From positions 128,154 to 192,153 of the forward strand of contig CACSIN010000026.1 in assembly GCA_902705835.1 (NCBI GenBank): a stretch of DNA of 64,000 nt, in the 5' to 3' direction. The translations under genes and the position numbers were made by a program. Origin of the DNA: BD1-7 clade bacterium (GTDB taxonomy: Bacteria; Pseudomonadota; Gammaproteobacteria; Pseudomonadales; DT-91). Positions 53,612 through 63,319 of the stretch are shown piece by piece (the first letter of the stretch is position 1; each line of letters starts with the position of its first letter). The notes under the pieces are model-generated. The model searched no databases. It was not told the DNA's origin and saw only the letters and a program-made list of their open reading frames with translations.

Positions 53612-54238
53612 TTACACGATATCGATAAGATGTACTTCAAAAACCAATACTGCGCCACCAGGGATTGATGGTGGGGCACCTGCGTCGCCATAAGCCAGTT
53701 CAGGTGGCAATACCAAGCGCCATTTTGAGCCTGTTGGCATCATTTGAAGGGCTTCTGTCCAGCCAGCAATAACTTGAGTTACGCCGAATGTTGCTGGTTC
53801 GCCGCGTTCTACAGAGCTGTCGAACACTTGGCCATCCATGAAGGTGCCGTGATAATGCACTTTTACAGTGTTATCAGTAGTTGGTTTTTCGCCGTCGCCT
53901 TCTTCAAGAATTTCGTATTGAATTCCTGATTCTGTCAGTTGAACGCCTTCACGCTTAGCATTTTCTTCAAGGAAGCTCTGGCCTAGTTCACTCATTTTTT
54001 TAGCGTCGGTCTCGGCTTTTTCTTGCAGAACACGCTGAATGTTGGCGTAGGCTTCGTTCAAGTCGGATTCACTGATTTGAACCGCGTTTTCCTCGAGAAT
54101 ATCAGCAATACCCTGGGCAACAGTTGCGGCTTCAAGGCCGTCAAATTTGTTGCGAAGAAGCTGTTGACCAAATTGCAGACCAAATCCGTAGGAGACTTTC
54201 TGCTCATCGGTTTCGAGTGTGATTGTGTTCTCAGGCAT
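53612..54238 (-). CDS. fklB: FKBP-type peptidyl-prolyl isomerase (FklB-like)
   Basis: A 208-residue protein. The N-terminal half is the helical FKBP_N dimerisation domain (KVSYGFGLQFGQQLL), followed by a complete FKBP domain with YHGTFMDGQVFDSS, QVIAGWTEAL and PPELAYGDAGAPPSIPGGAVLVFEV. No signal peptide is present, so it is the cytoplasmic FklB form, not periplasmic FkpA/Mip. It speeds proline isomerisation in folding proteins. It ends 246 bp from the DUF1329 start and has its own terminator-like hairpin. Confidence 0.94.
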   Translation of the reverse strand: MPENTITLETDEQKVSYGFGLQFGQQLLRNKFDGLEAATVAQGIADILEENAVQISESDLNEAYANIQRVLQEKAETDAKKMSELGQSFLEENAKREGVQLTESGIQYEILEEGDGEKPTTDNTVKVHYHGTFMDGQVFDSSVERGEPATFGVTQVIAGWTEALQMMPTGSKWRLVLPPELAYGDAGAPPSIPGGAVLVFEVHLIDIV

Positions 54239-54386
54239 TGTCGTTGTTCTCTTTTAATATCTAATCGTTTATAAAAGGCCGCCGATTATAGCAAACTGGA
54301 TTAAATGTGCAGTAGTTATCGGGGCCGGGTTGGATTGTGTCACATCCTGATAAATCACCACAATAATACGGTTGATGTTGGTGTGA

Positions 54387-55070
54387 TTATGCGGTCTCTA
54401 GCCAAATTTTATGGCCGTTGTCTTTTAGCCATTGTCGGTGGGTCTCATAGCTGTTGCAGTAGCGACCTACGAGTTGCCAAAATGCGCTGGAGTGATTCAT
54501 ATGCGTCAGGTGGCAAAGCTCGTGGATGATCAGATAATCAATGACCTCTGCCGGTGCCATGATAATTAGCCAGTTGAATTGCAGTCGTCCTTCGCTGGTG
54601 CAATGGCCCCATTTGCTTCGTGTTTTGCGAAAGCGAATGTCTTTTATGCGATGTTGTTGTCCAAGTTCTTCCGCGAGTTCGTCAACTCTCGCCGTTATAT
54701 ATAATTCCGCTTCAGACTTCAGCCATTGTTGAAGTTGTTTGGCTGCTGAGTCAGGTCGATGTGTTTGAATTAATAGATGGTCGTCTTTCTCGACGATGCG
54801 TTTTGGCCCAGGGTAGATTAATAATCGGCGGGGGCGTCCGAAAAAAAGAAGCTCCTGTTCGTGTATCACTTGCGGTGCTTCGGATTTTTTTTGTGTTTGC
54901 TCAATGATCTTGCTGTGTATCCACTGCGACTTATCGGATACGAATGCGTCAATATCTGCACGTGGCAGGCGCATTGGTGCACGGACCTCCACCGCGGCGT
55001 CGCGGACATAGATGCCGAGTGTTTTGCGCTTTGAGCGCTTTAATGTGTAGGGAGTTACGGCTTTGTTCAC
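54387..55070 (-). CDS. YgjP/WLM-type metalloprotease (DUF45)
   Basis: This 227-residue protein has the zinc motif HELCHLTHMNHS (183-194) and the upstream TRSKWGHCTSEGRL that is characteristic of the YgjP family (UTP-pyrophosphatase-associated DUF45). The fold is like WSS1/SprT proteases. The cellular substrate is unknown. The N-terminal KRSKRKTLGIYV is the family's usual opening. It is convergent with nothing close; the downstream gap to the FKBP gene is about 150 bp. Confidence 0.9.
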   Translation of the reverse strand: MNKAVTPYTLKRSKRKTLGIYVRDAAVEVRAPMRLPRADIDAFVSDKSQWIHSKIIEQTQKKSEAPQVIHEQELLFFGRPRRLLIYPGPKRIVEKDDHLLIQTHRPDSAAKQLQQWLKSEAELYITARVDELAEELGQQHRIKDIRFRKTRSKWGHCTSEGRLQFNWLIIMAPAEVIDYLIIHELCHLTHMNHSSAFWQLVGRYCNSYETHRQWLKDNGHKIWLETA

Positions 55071-55213
55071 GTTGCTTTCATGAGTCGTGACTGATATTTT
55101 CTGGCGATCATAAGTGCACCTTGCACAAATGAAAAGCGTTAACCTTTGATGGTCGTCGGCTCACGCTTGCCGGTGGTCGTCTAATGTCCATGTTGTTGGG
55201 TGGAAGTACAAAT

Positions 55214-55678
55214 ATGCAAATACAAGAGCCGCAAAAAAATACCGAGCTACCAGACAATCAAACGGATCTTGATGCGGGAGGTGAGTCGCTCGTTTTTGGT
55301 GAGGGAGATGGGTCGTTTCAAGCTGCTGGTGGTGAAGCTGGGCTGCAAGATTTGGTTGCAGATTTTTATCGTATTATGGGAGAGCGCCCCGACGCGCGCA
55401 GAGTCCATGGCATGCATAGCGATGCAGAGGAAGTATCTGTTGATAAGCTGGCTCGGTTTTTGTCAGGGTGGTTGGGTGGTCCAAAGCGTTATCGTGAAAA
55501 ATACGGCAAGATACATATCCCGCAAGCGCATCGTCATCTCGATATCGGTGTTGAAGAGCGTGACGCTTGGCTCAATTGCATGAAAGAGGCGATTGATCTG
55601 CAGCCCTATACGCCGGAATTTAAAACGTATCTGATTGCTCAGTTGCGCGTACCTGCGGAACGCAGCAGAACGCGTTGA
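55214..55678 (+). CDS. Group II truncated haemoglobin
   Basis: The start at 55214 has GGAAG 7 bp upstream and gives 154 residues; a frame to 55184 is possible. The globin part begins near residue 30 and follows group II closely: FYRIMGERPDARRVHGMH, then KLARFLSGWLGGP, KYGKIHIPQAHRHLDIG with the proximal-His segment, and ERDAWLNCM. The N-terminal ~30 residues are polar and extra. Such globins bind oxygen or NO and may detoxify NO or peroxide. The gene is divergent from the YgjP-type gene and convergent with pabB. Confidence 0.92.
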   Translation: MQIQEPQKNTELPDNQTDLDAGGESLVFGEGDGSFQAAGGEAGLQDLVADFYRIMGERPDARRVHGMHSDAEEVSVDKLARFLSGWLGGPKRYREKYGKIHIPQAHRHLDIGVEERDAWLNCMKEAIDLQPYTPEFKTYLIAQLRVPAERSRTR

Positions 55679-55706
55679 GTGCTGCAACGTTGCAATCAAT
55701 TATGGA

Positions 55707-57200
55707 TTAATCGTTCTCAGTCTGTGTTGGGCTTAGATTGTCTGGCGTTATCGCATCGAGCAAGCGACCGATCTTATTCGAACATTCCTGATATTCATCT
55801 TCAACCTCTGAGTCTTTGACGATGCCTCCGCCGGCCCAGGCGGAGATCGTTCCGTCATGGCAAAGTAACGTGCGGATAGCGATGCTTGAATCAAATTCAC
55901 CGTTATCACTGGCGTAAAAAATGGAGCCGCAATAGATTTCACGCTGGTGGGGTTCGAGTTCCTGAATAATCTGGCAAGCACGGATTTTTGGCGCGCCGGT
56001 GATTGAGCCGCCAGGGAATGCATCAAAGAATACATCCCAGATTGTTGAAGAGGTTTGAATCTCGCCAGTGATGGTGCTGACTAGGTGGTGAACGTTGGCA
56101 AAGCTTTGGGCATCACACAAGCGTGTTACTTTCACGCTGTTGGGTGTGCAGTGGTGGCTCATGTCATTTCTGAGTAGATCGACGATCATGATGTTTTCGG
56201 CTCGATTTTTTGCCGAGTTCAACAAATTATGCCGCGATACGGCGTCTGCCTCTGGATCCTTGTGGCGTGCGCTGGTGCCCTTGATGGGTTCGGTGGCCAA
56301 GCGCTTTCCTGACGCTTGAATAAAACGCTCCGGCGAGATGCTGAGGATGTGCGAATCATTGCCGGCATTTAAAAAGCTCATAAAGCCTGATGGTACAGAT
56401 TCGCGCAATTCGCGATACGCCTGAATAGGTTCTCCTATAAAAGAGGCCTGATAGCGCATGGCGTAATTGACTTGATAACAATCGCCAGCAACTAGATAGG
56501 ATTGAATGCGGTCGAAATCCTCAAGATATTTATCAGCAGTGGTGTCGCTCGCGAACTCGGAAGTGAGCGTAAATGTTGTGGCTGATGTTGGTGTGGGAAC
56601 GGCTGTATTCAGAGTTTTGCCGAGTATGTCGTCTATTTGATCGAAGGTATCTTGAGCAATATCGTTTTTGTACACCCACAGCGCAGTGCGTTTTTGGTGG
56701 TCAATGATAATGGCCCATTGATAGTAGCCCGCAAAAAACAGTGGCAGAGCATCGTCTTGTTGTGCACTCGGTAAGCTGCCGCTTTTTGCCTCAAGGCGAT
56801 AGCCAAGTTCATAAGTGGCATAGCCAATCCACCCAGCTGTAAAGGGTAGGGTTGCGACGATTTCGTCGGCAGGCTGGCACATTGCTGTTTCGGCAAGCCG
56901 CTTCTTAAGTGCATCGATTGATTCAATACTGAGGCTTTGGCCGGATTTGTCAGTCTCTCTGATATGGGTGGATGTTATTTCGACATAGCGTTCGGGTAGG
57001 GCTGACAAAATATCATATCGGCCTTTGTTGGCATCCCTATCACCTGAATCCAGCAAGACAGCGTGCGGCATAAGTTGAAAGTGCCGGAATAGATCGAGGG
57101 TACATGAGGGGTATTCGAGAGAGTGAAATTTCACGTTGTAGTAAGCAAAGCCAGATAGAAAGAAGGAGGTTAACGCTGTGCGTGCCCGATTATAAGGCAT
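55707..57200 (-). CDS. pabB: Aminodeoxychorismate synthase component I
   Basis: A 497-residue chorismate-binding enzyme. PIKGTSARHKD carries the Lys that marks PabB and distinguishes it from TrpE (PIAGT). Other motifs are GGSITGAPKIRACQIIQELE and AWAGGGIV. It makes 4-amino-4-deoxychorismate for folate with PabA supplying ammonia; no pabA is in the window. The start is unsure: ATG at 57200 has no clear ribosome site, and a GTG at 57134 is where family likeness begins. Confidence 0.94.
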   Translation of the reverse strand: MPYNRARTALTSFFLSGFAYYNVKFHSLEYPSCTLDLFRHFQLMPHAVLLDSGDRDANKGRYDILSALPERYVEITSTHIRETDKSGQSLSIESIDALKKRLAETAMCQPADEIVATLPFTAGWIGYATYELGYRLEAKSGSLPSAQQDDALPLFFAGYYQWAIIIDHQKRTALWVYKNDIAQDTFDQIDDILGKTLNTAVPTPTSATTFTLTSEFASDTTADKYLEDFDRIQSYLVAGDCYQVNYAMRYQASFIGEPIQAYRELRESVPSGFMSFLNAGNDSHILSISPERFIQASGKRLATEPIKGTSARHKDPEADAVSRHNLLNSAKNRAENIMIVDLLRNDMSHHCTPNSVKVTRLCDAQSFANVHHLVSTITGEIQTSSTIWDVFFDAFPGGSITGAPKIRACQIIQELEPHQREIYCGSIFYASDNGEFDSSIAIRTLLCHDGTISAWAGGGIVKDSEVEDEYQECSNKIGRLLDAITPDNLSPTQTEND

Positions 57201-57569
57201 TTTTGAGCGCTTGGTTATAGCATTTCGTTGAAAGTTTTCGTCGATATTGCCAGTCGCTCTCTGTAAAATGGTTGCTGATTTTCGTATTGAAGCGAAATTG
57301 CCGTTTTAAAGCCTGTTGATGTTGTATGGCTGTTTTAAGTCAGCTATTCACGCCTGAAACTCGCGGTGTATTCAAAGAATATGCATTAGATATAGGGGTG
57401 GTACTGGATTATTCGATCATCCCGTGACCCTTATTGTCATTGACTTTTGCTGCCTAAGTCTTTAGTTTTACCGCGTTTTTGAAATAGGGCAAAAGGTGCG
57501 CCAGGCCGAATTCGAGCAACGGATAAACACTGCCCTGAATACATAAAGAACCCATCTGGACATTGATCA
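57201..57569. promoter_or_regulatory. Control region of the acyl-CoA carboxylase operon
   Basis: The 369-bp gap separates divergent pabB and the carboxylase. It has a TTGACT at 57440-57445 with only a poor -10 downstream (TAGTTT). A 12-bp perfect palindrome at its right end overlaps the start codon. No other element was seen. Confidence 0.4.
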
Positions 57570-57572
57570 ATG
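57561..57572. promoter_or_regulatory. 12-bp palindrome over the carboxylase start codon
   Basis: CATTGATCAATG is perfectly symmetrical and its last three bases are the ATG of the carboxylase. It could be a repressor site that blocks elongation, or chance. Confidence 0.25.
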
Positions 57573-59300
57573 AGTAAAGCAAAAGTAATTCCTTCTCTTG
57601 AAAACCCCTTCAAAGAGAGTCAAGAAGTTGAATTTGCCGTTCCTGGTCAAGTCAGCTACGAGCCAGGTCTCTATGAAGCGACCCTTAAAAAAGGCTATGA
57701 CTTGCAGCAACGTCCATTCAACGCAGCTACTGAGAAGAACGTTCAGCGTCAGCACTTGAAAAAGCGTATGACCATTTGGGAACGTATTCATGTTCTTGCT
57801 GATGAGGGTGTTGAGCCAACAGTTCTTTTTCAGAACTGGGGTCCAAACCTTGACGGTGCCTCTCTGGTAACTGCTATCGTACAAATCAAAGGCCGTGACG
57901 TTGCACTTTACGGTCACGACTTCACCGTTCGCGCTGGTTCTATGGACGCAACTAACGGTCAAAAGCTGGCGAATCTGTTTGAATTGGCAGGCAAGCGTAA
58001 AATCCCTGTTGTAGGTCTAAACGATTCTGCCGGTGCGTACATTCCTGCCGGTGTTGGTGGTCTTGACGGCTATGCTAAAGCATTTACCGCACTACGTAAG
58101 ATCAATGGCATCGTTCCAAGCATCATGTGTATGTTTGGTTTTAATGCTGGTGGTGGTTCTTACTTGCCGCGTCAGGGTTCTTTCCTTATTCAGCCTAAAG
58201 AGACTTTCTTCGGTCTGACCGGTCCAGGTGTTGTTAAAACCGTACTGGGTGAAGACGTAACTCCAGAAGAGTTGGGTGGCCCAAGCGTTCATAGCCGCAC
58301 CGGTGTAACCGATTTTGTTGTTGAAGATGAAGTTGCTGCGCTGCAGAAAGTGATTGAATTGCTGGATTACCTGCCAGACAACTTCGGTCAAAATGCTCCG
58401 TTCCGTGAATCTTCAGATGCTGGCGCACGTGAGACTTGGGATATCGATATCCTGATGAAGAAAGCATTGAACTCACCAACCGCTTTCAATACACCGTTTG
58501 ACGTATCTATCATGATCCAGCAGCTGTGTGATCACGGTGATTACCTAGAATTCCAACCGGATCGTGCGCGTAACACCATTTGTGCATGGGGCCGTTTAAA
58601 TGGTCATGTTGTTGGTTTTGTTGCTAACAACTCTGCTGAAGGTTCTGGTCAGTTGGATATCGAAGCCGCATACAAAAATGCGCGTTTTATTCGCTTCTGT
58701 AATATCTACAACATTCCAATGATCTTCATGGAAGACACCACAGGCTTTAAACCGGGCACCGAGCAAGAGCATGGCGGTATCGTGCAGGCTGGTCGTGCAA
58801 TGCTTGATGCAATCATCGACTTGCGCACGCCGCGTTTGCTGGTGACTATCCGTAACGCATTCGGTGGTGCTTATGCGTCATACAACAACTACCCAACAGG
58901 TGCAGATTTTGTTTGTGCGTTGCCAACCACACGTTGTGCGGTAATGGGCCCTGCAGGTGTTGAATACGTCTTTAAAGACGAAGTTCGTGCGATCCGCGGT
59001 TCTGTAGCGAAGCGTGTCGGCATTCTGACCGCTGAAAAAATCGCTGAAGGCATGTCGGATGAAGATGCAAAAGCACAGGCTGATGCTGAAATCGCCGAAT
59101 GGCAAAAGCAGGAAGAAGCGCTTCTGGCACAAAAATACGAAGAGAAGCTGATGAATGCGGACGAAGCTTTGAGCTTGGGTTCAATTTCACAAATCGTTAT
59201 GCCGCAAGATCTGCGTAAAGTACTGTCGCAGCAGGTGGATTTCCACATGCGTCATTACGAAGCTGAGCCATTGACGACAACCCAGCGCGAATTCCACTAA
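57570..59300 (+). CDS. Acyl-CoA carboxylase, carboxyltransferase subunit
   Basis: A 576-residue carboxyltransferase of the propionyl-/acetyl-CoA carboxylase beta type. The first half-site has DSAGAYIPAG and FGFNAGGGSYLP; the second has EDTTGFKPGTEQEHGG, NAFGGAYASYNN and VMGPAGVEYVFK. These are the two crotonase-like halves that hold acyl-CoA and biotin. It moves carboxyl from biotin to an acyl-CoA. The next gene, 33 bp downstream, is the biotin carboxylase/carrier subunit. The acyl chain (acetyl, propionyl or longer) cannot be told. Confidence 0.92.
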   Translation: MSKAKVIPSLENPFKESQEVEFAVPGQVSYEPGLYEATLKKGYDLQQRPFNAATEKNVQRQHLKKRMTIWERIHVLADEGVEPTVLFQNWGPNLDGASLVTAIVQIKGRDVALYGHDFTVRAGSMDATNGQKLANLFELAGKRKIPVVGLNDSAGAYIPAGVGGLDGYAKAFTALRKINGIVPSIMCMFGFNAGGGSYLPRQGSFLIQPKETFFGLTGPGVVKTVLGEDVTPEELGGPSVHSRTGVTDFVVEDEVAALQKVIELLDYLPDNFGQNAPFRESSDAGARETWDIDILMKKALNSPTAFNTPFDVSIMIQQLCDHGDYLEFQPDRARNTICAWGRLNGHVVGFVANNSAEGSGQLDIEAAYKNARFIRFCNIYNIPMIFMEDTTGFKPGTEQEHGGIVQAGRAMLDAIIDLRTPRLLVTIRNAFGGAYASYNNYPTGADFVCALPTTRCAVMGPAGVEYVFKDEVRAIRGSVAKRVGILTAEKIAEGMSDEDAKAQADAEIAEWQKQEEALLAQKYEEKLMNADEALSLGSISQIVMPQDLRKVLSQQVDFHMRHYEAEPLTTTQREFH

Positions 59301-59333
59301 TCGAGCAGTTTTTAGGAAGAGGTTAAACACAAA

Positions 59334-62177
59334 GTGTCTAGCAACGATAATTATTTGAACAATCCGTTGATTCACGCGGACCGCAAATTGGCTGCTCATT
59401 CTTCAGAGTGGGTTCGCAGCTTCTCTTGTAAAAATGTACTGAAGCCGTTGATCATCTGCCGTGGCCCGATTCGTAAAGAGGCTATGGATGTTTTTGATGA
59501 GATGGGTGTTGATGGTTACGGCATCTTATTGTCAGAAAAAGACTCTATCACTTACACCAACGCACTGGCGCCTGAGCTTCGCTCACTGACTAATGACTCA
59601 CGCGTTCACCGTGTACCTGATTACACCGGTGCTACCAAAGAAGAGCGTGCACAACGTATTCAGCAGATTGTTAACATCTCAAAGGCAAATGGTTATAACG
59701 CGATATTCGCAGGTTATGGCTTTATGTCTGAAGATGCTGAAATGGTTGAAGGCATGGAGAACGCTGACTTGAACTTTATCGGCCCTGGGTCATTTACTCA
59801 GCGTTCGGCGGGTATGAAAGATCAAGCTAAGCGTACTGCATTGGAAACCGGCGTATCAGTAACTCCGGGTGTTAATAACGCGACCAGCATTGCCTTGTTT
59901 AATAAGTACGGCAAAGACGGTCTTGAGCAGTGTGCAAAAGACAACAATCTTGACGTTGATTTTGCAGCTTGCAAAGACGACGAAGAGAAGGCATTAGCAT
60001 TACTGGCAGCATCTTACAAAGCGGGTATCGACATCATTGTAGCGGCTGACATTGGTTTGGCACTGCAAGGTGAAGCCAAGCGTATGTTGGCAGAAAAACC
60101 TAACAATCGCTTCCGTCTGAAAGCTATCGCCGGTGGTGGTGGTAAAGGTCAGCGTATTCTGCAGTCTGCTAATTCTTTTGAGGGCGCGACCCTTGAAGAG
60201 AAAATCGAAGCAGCGTCAGCAAATGTTCCTGATTTGGTATTGGAATGTTTGATCGAACTGAAAACAAACGGTGTTGGCGACAACAAAAACGTGCTGATCG
60301 AAATGAACATCGATACCACACGTCACCAGGAAATCCAGGTGGTTGGTAACGGCGAATGGTGCATGACGATGGGTGGCCGCGATTGTTCTTTGCAGATGCA
60401 CGAGCAGAAATTGCTTGAAGTATCTGTAACCAAAGAAGAATTGGCAGAAGCCAAAGCCACAGCTGAAGCGGCAGGTAAAGCTAAAGAAGCTGAGCAGTTG
60501 CAAAAAGATATCGAAATCCTAGCGAAAATGGAGCATGAAGGCTCGGTATTCGGTAAGGCAGTAAAACTGGATTCCGTTGGTACGTTTGAGTGTATTGTTG
60601 ACGGTGAAGCGCATTACTTCATGGAAATGAACACCCGTATCCAGGTTGAGCATCGTGTAACTGAACTTTGCTACGGTCTGCGTTTTACCAACCCAGAAGA
60701 CGAAAACGACTATTTTGAAGTTGAATCTCTGGTAGAAACCATGGCATTGATCGCTGCACATGGTACTCGCTTGCCTGAGCCAACCCGTTTTTTGCGTAAC
60801 AAGTCTTCTGTAGAAGCACGTTTGAATGCAACTAACCAAGCGTTGCAGCCGCACGCTGGTGGCATCATCAAGAAGTGGTCTGATCCGGTTGACGGCGAAA
60901 TCCGTGATGACCAAGGGATCAGCATGCACAACCCGGATACTGACATGTTTATGCAGTATCGTCTGGCTGGTGCTTATGATTCAAACATCGCGCTGTTGTT
61001 GACTGTTGGTGGCGATCGTTTGAACACCTACGAAAACATGGCTGAAACCATTCGTAAAACCGTGCTGAGCGGATCTGATCTGCAGACAAACCTGCAGTTC
61101 CATTATGGTTTGGTTAACTGGTTTATTGGTAACAACATCAATGCACGCCCGACTACGCGTTTCATCGTTCCTTACTTGACTGCAGTGGGTGAGTTGAAAG
61201 CACAAGTGAATCAGGTTGAGCTGAATTATGCCTTTAATAGCATGCAAAAAGCGGCTGTAAAAGCGGCGGGTGAAAATGCAGCGAAGGCAACTGCAGCGGC
61301 ATTTGAACGTAAGCGTAGCCTGTTGCTTCGCCCAATCGAAGAGCTGTTTGCTGAACCACACATTTTGGCTGGTTGGTTAAGCCTGCATAAAGACCACTTC
61401 CATATGACTGCAGATGGTCACTATGAGTGGACGGAAAACCCATTGAAAGTTGTGGCAGATACCTACCATTACTTGGATATGGAATTCAACGAAAATGCAC
61501 CAGCTGCTTATGTTATCTGGAAGCACGACGATGAAATCCTGCAAGAAGCACTGGCGTTCTACGCACAGCTTGAATCGATGCTCGATACTTGTGATTACGA
61601 AGAGCTGGTTAAACTGATTGACGGTGACGCACCGAAAGGCTTTGACGCTGATCGCTGGGTTGATGTGCAGGCTGCACATGCGGGCTATCAACTAGGTTGT
61701 GATGTTTACGATGTGTTGTTGTATATCGCAAGCAAAACCGGTTTTTATGATCTGATCGTAAACGAAGATCTAACAATCGATATCCCTGATCGTCTGATGG
61801 ATGTTGAATTACAAGAAGCGATGGCAAAAGTACTGGTGCCACCGCCGGTAGCAAGCTCTGATGAAATCGTTGCTGTTTCGGGCGGTATGTTCTATCCACG
61901 TGAAACCCCTGAGCATGACATCTATGTTTCTGAAGGTACGCACTTCAATGAAGGTGACCCGCTGTACATTGTTGAAGTTATGAAAATGTTCAACAAAGTG
62001 TATGCGACGTTCTCGGGCACCATTGACAAAGTATTGGTTGAAAATGATGGTGAAATCATCAAGAAAGGCCAGACATTGTTCAAGATCACTCCTGATGAGG
62101 TGATTGAGATTGAAACACCTGAGCAGGTTGTTACGCGTCAGCGTGCATACACTGATCTGTTCTTGAAAACCTTGTAA
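59334..62177 (+). CDS. Acyl-CoA carboxylase, biotin carboxylase plus biotin carrier subunit
   Basis: A 947-residue protein that starts at a GTG (59334). The biotin carboxylase part has the ATP-grasp glycine loop KAIAGGGGKGQRI (about 263-275), then EMNTRIQVEHRVTE near 429, then the C-terminal carboxylase domain to about 600. An Ala/Glu/Lys-rich segment of ~40 residues sits inside the ATP-grasp region. A ~270-residue helical stretch follows, and the end is a biotinyl domain with EVMKM (Lys884). Usual PCC/MCC alpha subunits have about 650-670 residues, so this form is much longer. Confidence 0.88.
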   Translation: MSSNDNYLNNPLIHADRKLAAHSSEWVRSFSCKNVLKPLIICRGPIRKEAMDVFDEMGVDGYGILLSEKDSITYTNALAPELRSLTNDSRVHRVPDYTGATKEERAQRIQQIVNISKANGYNAIFAGYGFMSEDAEMVEGMENADLNFIGPGSFTQRSAGMKDQAKRTALETGVSVTPGVNNATSIALFNKYGKDGLEQCAKDNNLDVDFAACKDDEEKALALLAASYKAGIDIIVAADIGLALQGEAKRMLAEKPNNRFRLKAIAGGGGKGQRILQSANSFEGATLEEKIEAASANVPDLVLECLIELKTNGVGDNKNVLIEMNIDTTRHQEIQVVGNGEWCMTMGGRDCSLQMHEQKLLEVSVTKEELAEAKATAEAAGKAKEAEQLQKDIEILAKMEHEGSVFGKAVKLDSVGTFECIVDGEAHYFMEMNTRIQVEHRVTELCYGLRFTNPEDENDYFEVESLVETMALIAAHGTRLPEPTRFLRNKSSVEARLNATNQALQPHAGGIIKKWSDPVDGEIRDDQGISMHNPDTDMFMQYRLAGAYDSNIALLLTVGGDRLNTYENMAETIRKTVLSGSDLQTNLQFHYGLVNWFIGNNINARPTTRFIVPYLTAVGELKAQVNQVELNYAFNSMQKAAVKAAGENAAKATAAAFERKRSLLLRPIEELFAEPHILAGWLSLHKDHFHMTADGHYEWTENPLKVVADTYHYLDMEFNENAPAAYVIWKHDDEILQEALAFYAQLESMLDTCDYEELVKLIDGDAPKGFDADRWVDVQAAHAGYQLGCDVYDVLLYIASKTGFYDLIVNEDLTIDIPDRLMDVELQEAMAKVLVPPPVASSDEIVAVSGGMFYPRETPEHDIYVSEGTHFNEGDPLYIVEVMKMFNKVYATFSGTIDKVLVENDGEIIKKGQTLFKITPDEVIEIETPEQVVTRQRAYTDLFLKTL

Positions 62178-62214
62178 ACATTTGGCGTTGGCAACAACGC
62201 TGAACTGATACGTT

Positions 62215-62241
62215 AAAAGCCGGCTTTATGCCGGCTTTTTT
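62215..62241 (+). terminator. Rho-independent terminator of the carboxylase operon
   Basis: GCCGGC-TTTAT-GCCGGC with flanking A4 and T6 forms a strong stem and T-run 37 bp past the stop. The A-run lets it also act on the opposite strand for the kinase gene's transcript. Confidence 0.92.
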
Positions 62242-62295
62242 GTGGGTGCAGTTTTGTCGGAATTCAGATTTTGGCGTCGGGTTCGTTTGATTTAG

Positions 62296-63294
62296 TCAGC
62301 CCGGCAGAATGTGTTCGGTGATGAAATGGATAAAGAACGCGAGATTAATGCCGAGAGCGGTAAGTAGCAGGTATCTGAGTTTGCCGAGTCGCTGCCACTG
62401 AAACGCAAAAGATTTACGGTTTTGATTGTCCGGTGCAACACGCATAAATACTCTGCTGAGATCTTCCAAGTCGTCCGTTACAGAGAGCATTATTTGACGA
62501 AAGAAAGGCGCTAGGTCGGCAGCGTTTTGTGGTCGTTCCTCGGGCCTTTTGCTCAGCAATTGGTCGATAGTCATGCAGAGCTCAGGGGGAAGGTGTGGTG
62601 CAATATCTGCTAATTTTTTGGGTTTTCCATTGATAATTTCATCCATGGCGGCGCGTTTCGAGCGACGGATGACAAAAGGATATTCACCCGATAGCAACTG
62701 AAATGCGATGATGCCAAAAGAAAACAAGTCGCTGCGGTAATCCAGAGGCAGCTGCTGGGCTTGTTCCGGTGATAGAGACATTGCGCTGCCGCGGGTAGCG
62801 TTGTTTGTGTTGATGTCTTGTTCTTTGCCTCCGCCACCAAAGTCCGTAATTTTTATTCGGTGAGCTTTGTCGACAAGGATATTTTGGGTTTTTAAATCGA
62901 GATGAACGATGCCTTTAGCGTGCGCTTCTGCTAGGCCTGCTGCGACCTGTGAGAGAATATCTAGACGCCGTTTGAGTGTGAGTAATTTTTCGCTAGTGTA
63001 TTGCTGGAGTGTGCAGCCGTTAATGTATTCCATGACGACAGCAATTTGCTCATTCTCTGTCTCAACAATTTCAAACACCTGCACAATGTTGGGATGGTTG
63101 AGTTGAGCCAGAAGCATAGCCTCATGTTTAATCATGGCCTGATCATCTGTGCTGCTGGTATGCAGGAGTTTTATGGCAACGTTTCGCGACAAACGAGAAT
63201 CTTCGGCGAGAAACACGCTGCCCATACCACCGGAGCCGATTTTCCGTAGAATTCTGAAATGGTCGAGTGCGCTACCCGTATAGTACTCTGTCAT
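62296..63294 (-). CDS. Hanks-type serine/threonine protein kinase, membrane-anchored
   Basis: A 332-residue kinase. The P-loop GSGGMGSVFLAED (20-32), Lys42 (VAIKLL), catalytic Asp133 in HLDLKTQN and DFG (151-153) are all present. The HRD Arg is replaced by Leu, so it is likely a non-RD kinase not needing loop phosphorylation. The DFG is followed by GGGK, and GSAMSLSPEQ fills the APE position. A C-terminal hydrophobic helix (about 308-327) anchors it to the inner membrane. The next gene encodes an FHA-type protein, a likely reader of its phosphothreonine marks. Confidence 0.9.
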   Translation of the reverse strand: MTEYYTGSALDHFRILRKIGSGGMGSVFLAEDSRLSRNVAIKLLHTSSTDDQAMIKHEAMLLAQLNHPNIVQVFEIVETENEQIAVVMEYINGCTLQQYTSEKLLTLKRRLDILSQVAAGLAEAHAKGIVHLDLKTQNILVDKAHRIKITDFGGGGKEQDINTNNATRGSAMSLSPEQAQQLPLDYRSDLFSFGIIAFQLLSGEYPFVIRRSKRAAMDEIINGKPKKLADIAPHLPPELCMTIDQLLSKRPEERPQNAADLAPFFRQIMLSVTDDLEDLSRVFMRVAPDNQNRKSFAFQWQRLGKLRYLLLTALGINLAFFIHFITEHILPG

Positions 63295-63319
63295 GCGTCC
63301 ATGCCTAGGTGTTAGATCG

